Positions 6,288 through 9,455 of a DNA stretch of 9,455 nt are shown here, piece by piece. The stretch's first letter is position 1; each line of letters starts with the position of its first letter. A program made the position numbers and the translations under genes. Under the pieces are notes generated by a model that saw only the letters and a list, made by a program, of their open reading frames with translations, was not told the DNA's origin and did not search any database. The DNA is from Planctomycetota bacterium (GTDB lineage Bacteria > Planctomycetota > UBA1135 > GCA-002686595). The stretch spans positions 1-9,455 of the forward strand of contig JAJDES010000170.1 of NCBI GenBank assembly GCA_029259675.1. Reading direction: 5' to 3'.

Positions 6288-8465
6288 TTAAGGCAGGAAG
6301 GGAATCTCGAGACCTTGACTCGAGGCCCAGGTCTCACCCGTTTGGCCGTCCAAGGTAAAGAACTGCCAGAAGATGGAAAAACCGGAGCCGATACCGATGG
6401 GGATGTTCAACTTGCGGGCTGCGTCTCCGCTTGCGTCGGTGAAGCCCAGCTTGAAAAGCGAGGGGATCAGACTTGTGGAGTCCACGTTGACGAAACCTGA
6501 ACCTGGAACGAATAGCGGCCCGGCGGAAGCGAAGCTGACGAACTGCACAAAGAGTGTGCCGGGTGGGGTATTGCTCAGGGTTACGAATAACGGCTTGCCG
6601 TCGGTTGCTATGGATTTGGCATCGATGGCCAGTGCACCCAAGGAACCGTCCGTGCCGCTGCCGTAAACCGTGCGGTAATTGAGAGCTGTGCTGGAGTTGT
6701 ACAGCATCTCCAGGGAACTGCCCGTGTTGCCGTATTCGTCGCTGGAAGCGAAGCCATAGCCGACTTGGCCAACCAAATTGGAAGGTAATTCACCGCGGAA
6801 GATTTGTCCTCCGGAGCTCCTGGCGGGCAAGGTGTCCAGTGCGACGCCGTCAACTGCTAGCTCGATCCAAGTTTGGTTGTACCAAGTGATGTAGTAGGGC
6901 GCGTTGTCATAAACATGGGCTCGCACGGGTAAGTCCGCCGAGCCGGCCGTGGCCGCAACTTGATCAACGAGGCTTTCGACATTGGGCAGGTACGGCGCCG
7001 ATGTATCCGGGACATTGGTCGTGTTTTCCCAGTAATTGGGGCCGAAATTGCCCTCGGTCACAGCGAGCACGTCGTAATCACCATCACCGTCTAGATCCGC
7101 AGCATCGGCATCCCAGACAGTATTATTCGGTTTGCCATGGTCGCTCAAACCGCTGGTTGACTGGGGTACTTTTAGATAGCTGAAACTACCGCTTCCGTTC
7201 TCTTGGTTCTCGTACAGTCTGTCGTCGCCACAAAAATTGGCAATGTAGAGATCGAGGTCACCGTCTCCGTCGTAGTCGAGGAAATCACCTTCGTTATCGT
7301 CTGTTCCCGATTCGGGCAGAATCGCCATGCTGCTGAAGCTTCCGTCTCCGGCATTTGAAAAAGTCGCATCCCCAAAGCCGGTTACAAATGGAACGCTTTG
7401 CCAATTGAGCCCGAACAGGTCGAGGTCGCCGTCACCATCTAAGTCTCCCAACTCTTGCTCATAATGCCCCAGGCCTGGGGCATAGTCGGGTGGGAATAGG
7501 GCGGTAGTACGGTCCCTAAAGCTGAGAGAACCAGTTTCCGAGAGTCGATTGATAAACAGGCGCGGGCCGGCATCGCGATCACCGATTAATAAATCTAAGT
7601 CGAAATCGCCGTCAAAGTCTGCCAATTCAACATCGTTGGTAGCGCCGGCGATGTCAGCAAATTGTCCACTGTTATCTGCTGATTGATTTTGTTGTTTGCC
7701 CTCGGCCCACAGAGCTTTGTAGCCGTCATAGATGTAAAGGCCTGGCAATTGATAGCCGCTGGGGTTGAATTCTTCAAAGTAGCCATCGCCGTCATTCAAG
7801 AACAATCGAGTTGGTATTTGCCCGGCCAGATTTCCATCGGAGCTGTGTATTAGATCTAAGTCGCCATCATTGTCGATGTCCCCAAAATCGGAATCACTGC
7901 ACCAATCGACGAATCCGCCACCTCCGCCGGGATGGTTGAGTACAGAAAAGTCGGGAACGGAAGAATCTCCGGTCCCAAGCCCGATCCATCGCTGTCTGGT
8001 TTCATCGAGGTAGTAACCCATGTTGCCAGCTTGCTTGCCACCAATATTGGTCCACCAAAGGTTGCTTTGATTGCTGTATGAAGATGAGTTCGTCACGTGC
8101 AAATCCGGATCCCCGTCTCCGTCGTAGTCGGCAAATTCAATGTCTCGACCCAGGCGGGACATGGCCGGAAAGCGAGCCGTGGTCTCATCTGCGAAGACGC
8201 CTATGGTTCCAGCCTGGAGGCCGCCCTGGTTAATCCAGAGCCGATCTTGAAGGTCTCCCAAGTCTCCACCCCTGGCGATGGCCACATCCCAATCGCCATC
8301 AAGATCGACATCGGCAAAGTCCACGTTCTCGGCGTACTTCTCGGTTCCCGCGGGGGTGACGGGTGTGCCCGCAGTGTTGATCTGAAAAATCTGAGCGGTG
8401 CTGAATCCAGATAGGCCGATTGCTAGGGCGGCCAACGTGGCGAGCAGCCGAATGGGATTGCGCAT
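6288..8465 (-). CDS. Secreted FG-GAP/VCBS-repeat protein with Planctomycetota-type C-terminal domain
   Basis: The 725-residue product begins with a signal peptide (basic MRNPIR, hydrophobic core, likely cleavage after FSTA at about residue 24). Seven FG-GAP/VCBS repeats follow, each with a calcium-binding Asp ladder of the D-x-D-x-D-G-D-x-D kind, at about 52-60, 113-121, 196-204, 283-291, 341-349, 397-405 and 457-465. Seven repeats fit one beta-propeller. Residues ~485-595 look like a beta-sandwich module (SAPYLPNVESL to EMLYNSS). The last ~125 residues, from YGSGTDGSLG to the final GLEIPFLP, resemble a C-terminal domain I associate with secreted Planctomycetota proteins. No enzyme active site is evident; binding or adhesion at the surface is the usual idea for such proteins (inference). 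Start ATG 8465 is fixed by the signal peptide, with no clear Shine-Dalgarno. Two 60-base stretches inside (7201-7260, 7681-7740) are 47% GC by hand count, against 72% for 5281-5340 in ggt. Confidence 0.9.
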   Translation of the reverse strand: MRNPIRLLATLAALAIGLSGFSTAQIFQINTAGTPVTPAGTEKYAENVDFADVDLDGDWDVAIARGGDLGDLQDRLWINQGGLQAGTIGVFADETTARFPAMSRLGRDIEFADYDGDGDPDLHVTNSSSYSNQSNLWWTNIGGKQAGNMGYYLDETRQRWIGLGTGDSSVPDFSVLNHPGGGGGFVDWCSDSDFGDIDNDGDLDLIHSSDGNLAGQIPTRLFLNDGDGYFEEFNPSGYQLPGLYIYDGYKALWAEGKQQNQSADNSGQFADIAGATNDVELADFDGDFDLDLLIGDRDAGPRLFINRLSETGSLSFRDRTTALFPPDYAPGLGHYEQELGDLDGDGDLDLFGLNWQSVPFVTGFGDATFSNAGDGSFSSMAILPESGTDDNEGDFLDYDGDGDLDLYIANFCGDDRLYENQENGSGSFSYLKVPQSTSGLSDHGKPNNTVWDADAADLDGDGDYDVLAVTEGNFGPNYWENTTNVPDTSAPYLPNVESLVDQVAATAGSADLPVRAHVYDNAPYYITWYNQTWIELAVDGVALDTLPARSSGGQIFRGELPSNLVGQVGYGFASSDEYGNTGSSLEMLYNSSTALNYRTVYGSGTDGSLGALAIDAKSIATDGKPLFVTLSNTPPGTLFVQFVSFASAGPLFVPGSGFVNVDSTSLIPSLFKLGFTDASGDAARKLNIPIGIGSGFSIFWQFFTLDGQTGETWASSQGLEIPFLP

Positions 8466-8748
8466 GGAAATGAAAAGCTGGGGAGGCTGTTGGGGGACTA
8501 AATCGTCGCCCTTCCATGCTAGTTCGGTTGGCGGGCCGGGGGCAAATTAGGTCAATAAAGATGTCACTGGGATGCCTTGGGAGCTTTGCTGGATGATCCG
8601 CTCTGTGGAGCGATAGCCTTGAAATGCAGAAATTTGTACCGGTTCCAATTCGACGGCCCCGCTTCACTTTTTGGTGAAGTCGATCCTCTTGGGGGGATCT
8701 TCCAACCTGAGTTTCTTCGTCCGGTCGAGGGCATCCGCGATCCTAGTG
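8466..8748. other. Non-coding spacer with two adjacent hairpins (8662-8699)
   Basis: No supported gene lies in this 283-bp gap between two minus-strand genes. CTTCAC at 8662-8667 pairs with GTGAAG at 8674-8679 around a 6-nt loop. Three bases further, GATCC at 8682-8686 pairs with GGATC at 8695-8699. They lie 49-87 bp beyond the stop of the small lipoprotein-like gene and may mark the end of its transcript, though no T-run follows on the minus strand. The promoter of the FG-GAP gene should lie within 8466-8660, but I could not read one. Confidence 0.45.
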
Positions 8749-9057
8749 TCAGTATTCGCAACGGTCGTCTTCACCGGAGTATTCGCCGAGCAAGACCCCA
8801 ACGGGATCATTGATGAAGGTTTGGATCGGCATCGTCACCATGTCGAACGCGAAGCAAGGCGGAGTGAGCAAAATTCGAATGGCGACGTCCATCACCCGGT
8901 TGGAGTGAAGGAACTCCGGATCGGGATCCGGTTCGTACAGGGCTGATTCGGGGAAGGACATATAGGGGTCCCAAAGCTCGCTGGTTGCGCAAGCGGTCGA
9001 ACTAGCAAGGAGTCCTGCGAGCAGGGCTCCTACCGCAAATGACTTAATGGCGATCAT
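8749..9057 (-). CDS. Small exported protein, probable lipoprotein, unknown function
   Basis: The product has 102 residues from ATG 9057. MIAIKSFAVGALLAGLLASSTAC is a clear export signal. Cys23 could be the lipid anchor, but -3 is Ser rather than Leu, so the lipobox is weak. The mature part is acidic at first (PDPDPEF), then has NRVMDVAIRILLTPPCFAFDMVTMPIQTF, and ends with an acidic DDRCEY tail. Three mature Cys-type positions (23, the PPC and the RCE) are present. The middle region, with a Pro-bounded hydrophobic segment followed by a D-x-x-x-x-P pattern, is loosely like the YceK/YidQ lipoprotein family, but this is only a resemblance. The open frame extends upstream to 9099. ATG 9057 was chosen because the signal peptide starts there, and an AGG lies immediately upstream. 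It is divergent from the WD40-like gene, with a 184-bp shared gap. Confidence 0.7.
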   Translation of the reverse strand: MIAIKSFAVGALLAGLLASSTACATSELWDPYMSFPESALYEPDPDPEFLHSNRVMDVAIRILLTPPCFAFDMVTMPIQTFINDPVGVLLGEYSGEDDRCEY

Positions 9058-9111
9058 CACCTGTGAGTTTGCGCACATGCCTGACACGGCACTGCGCACT
9101 CACGTAGAGCA

Positions 9112-9124
9112 GGGGCGAAGCCCC
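9112..9124. repeat. Compact hairpin GGGGC-GAA-GCCCC
   Basis: A perfect 5-bp all-GC stem with a 3-base loop lies in the divergent gap, about 55 bp upstream of the lipoprotein-like gene. It resembles short dispersed GC hairpins found in many genomes. Only one copy was noticed in this window. Confidence 0.5.
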
Positions 9125-9162
9125 GCAACAGCCACGACCATTCAGTACAAAAAACAGGGTCT

Positions 9163-9217
9163 AGTGCGAAACCAGGTCGCACTTGGCGTGTTGGGCCTGT
9201 GAGTCCCTAGTTCGCAC
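9163..9217. promoter_or_regulatory. Three-arm inverted repeat in the divergent gap, possible operator or leader switch
   Basis: AGTGCGA at 9163-9169 pairs with TCGCACT at 9177-9183 around a 7-nt loop. The same left arm, read as GTGCGAA (9164-9170), can instead pair with TTCGCAC at 9211-9217. The two pairings exclude each other. The block lies 25-79 bp before the GTG start of the WD40-like gene, so it could be a regulator site or part of its 5' leader. Confidence 0.45.
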
Positions 9218-9241
9218 CTCTACTTACCTGTCGATGCTCAC

Positions 9242-9455
9242 GTGATTTTTGCAATCGGTCTCTTGCTCTCTACATTCCAATCTGCGGCCCCGCCCAATGC
9301 CGGCGGGGCAGAGACACCTGAGCCGCTCTACTGCACGCTTGCCGTTTCGAATGACGGTCGGCTTGTGGCTGCTGGTGATGCCAAAGGGCGCGTTCAGTTG
9401 TTTGACGGTGCTCTACAGCCCTTGATCGAATTGCCAATGGGCTTCAGGGGCGGGC
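9242..9455 (+). CDS. Secreted WD40-like protein, N-terminal part (runs off right edge)
   Basis: From GTG 9242 the frame stays open to the right edge for 71 complete codons. Residues 1-16 form a hydrophobic stretch with an Ala-rich end, compatible with a signal peptide, though there is no basic residue at the start. After a Pro/Gly linker, residues ~32-55 read like one WD40 or PQQ-type blade: LAVSNDGRLVAAGDAKGRVQLFD, with the usual S-x-D-G-R-L and G-x-V-x-L-x-D spacing. The frame is closed by TGA at 9200-9202, and GTG 9242 is the only usual start in between before the hydrophobic stretch. No strong Shine-Dalgarno is visible. The product is probably an exported beta-propeller protein; anything beyond that lies outside the window. 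Confidence 0.65.
   Translation, partial: MIFAIGLLLSTFQSAAPPNAGGAETPEPLYCTLAVSNDGRLVAAGDAKGRVQLFDGALQPLIELPMGFRGG

Noticed and set aside
8564..8761. Minus-strand frame of 65 codons overlapping the end of the small lipoprotein gene
   Set aside because: It has a TTG start, is basic and low in complexity, and runs through two hairpins; it is more likely non-coding.

Overview
The window is GC-rich bacterial DNA. The best guess for the host is an uncultured member of the Planctomycetota, possibly near the Saltatorellus/Pla163-type lineages. This rests on family content, not on a marker gene: a secreted FG-GAP/VCBS protein whose C-terminal domain is of a kind I associate with that phylum, a lipoprotein of the sulfatase superfamily, a solo NIL-domain protein and a secreted WD40-like protein. 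No rRNA, tRNA, CRISPR array or transposase gene is visible.

Layout, left to right. (1) 1-762, minus: the N-terminal 254 residues of an RNase II/R-family exoribonuclease that runs off the left edge. It lacks the usual cold-shock domains, and a run of 11 C lies just upstream of its start. (2) 855-2360, minus: a lipoprotein of the sulfatase/alkaline-phosphatase superfamily with Thr where true sulfatases have Cys/Ser. (3) 2361-2853: a 490-bp spacer whose right end holds a nested inverted repeat and a 13-bp direct repeat. (4) 2854-3585, plus: an unrecognised membrane protein. (5) 3794-4057, plus: a solo NIL-domain protein. (6) 4248-6173, plus: a complete gamma-glutamyltranspeptidase with its catalytic residues. 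(7) 6288-8465, minus: a large secreted FG-GAP/VCBS protein, convergent with the previous gene. (8) 8749-9057, minus: a small exported, lipoprotein-like protein. (9) 9242-9455, plus: the start of a secreted WD40-like protein that runs off the right edge.

Most products are envelope or exported proteins: the sulfatase-like lipoprotein, the membrane protein, the transpeptidase, the FG-GAP protein, the small lipoprotein and the WD40-like protein. The genes are separated by 90-490 bp and often change strand, so only the RNase/sulfatase pair could be an operon (92-bp gap). I see no multi-gene system such as a defence island or biosynthetic cluster. The most unusual non-coding signal is the structured block at 2755-2852. 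The most unusual protein-level signals are the short N-terminus of the RNase beside its C11 tract and the Thr-type active site of the sulfatase-like protein.
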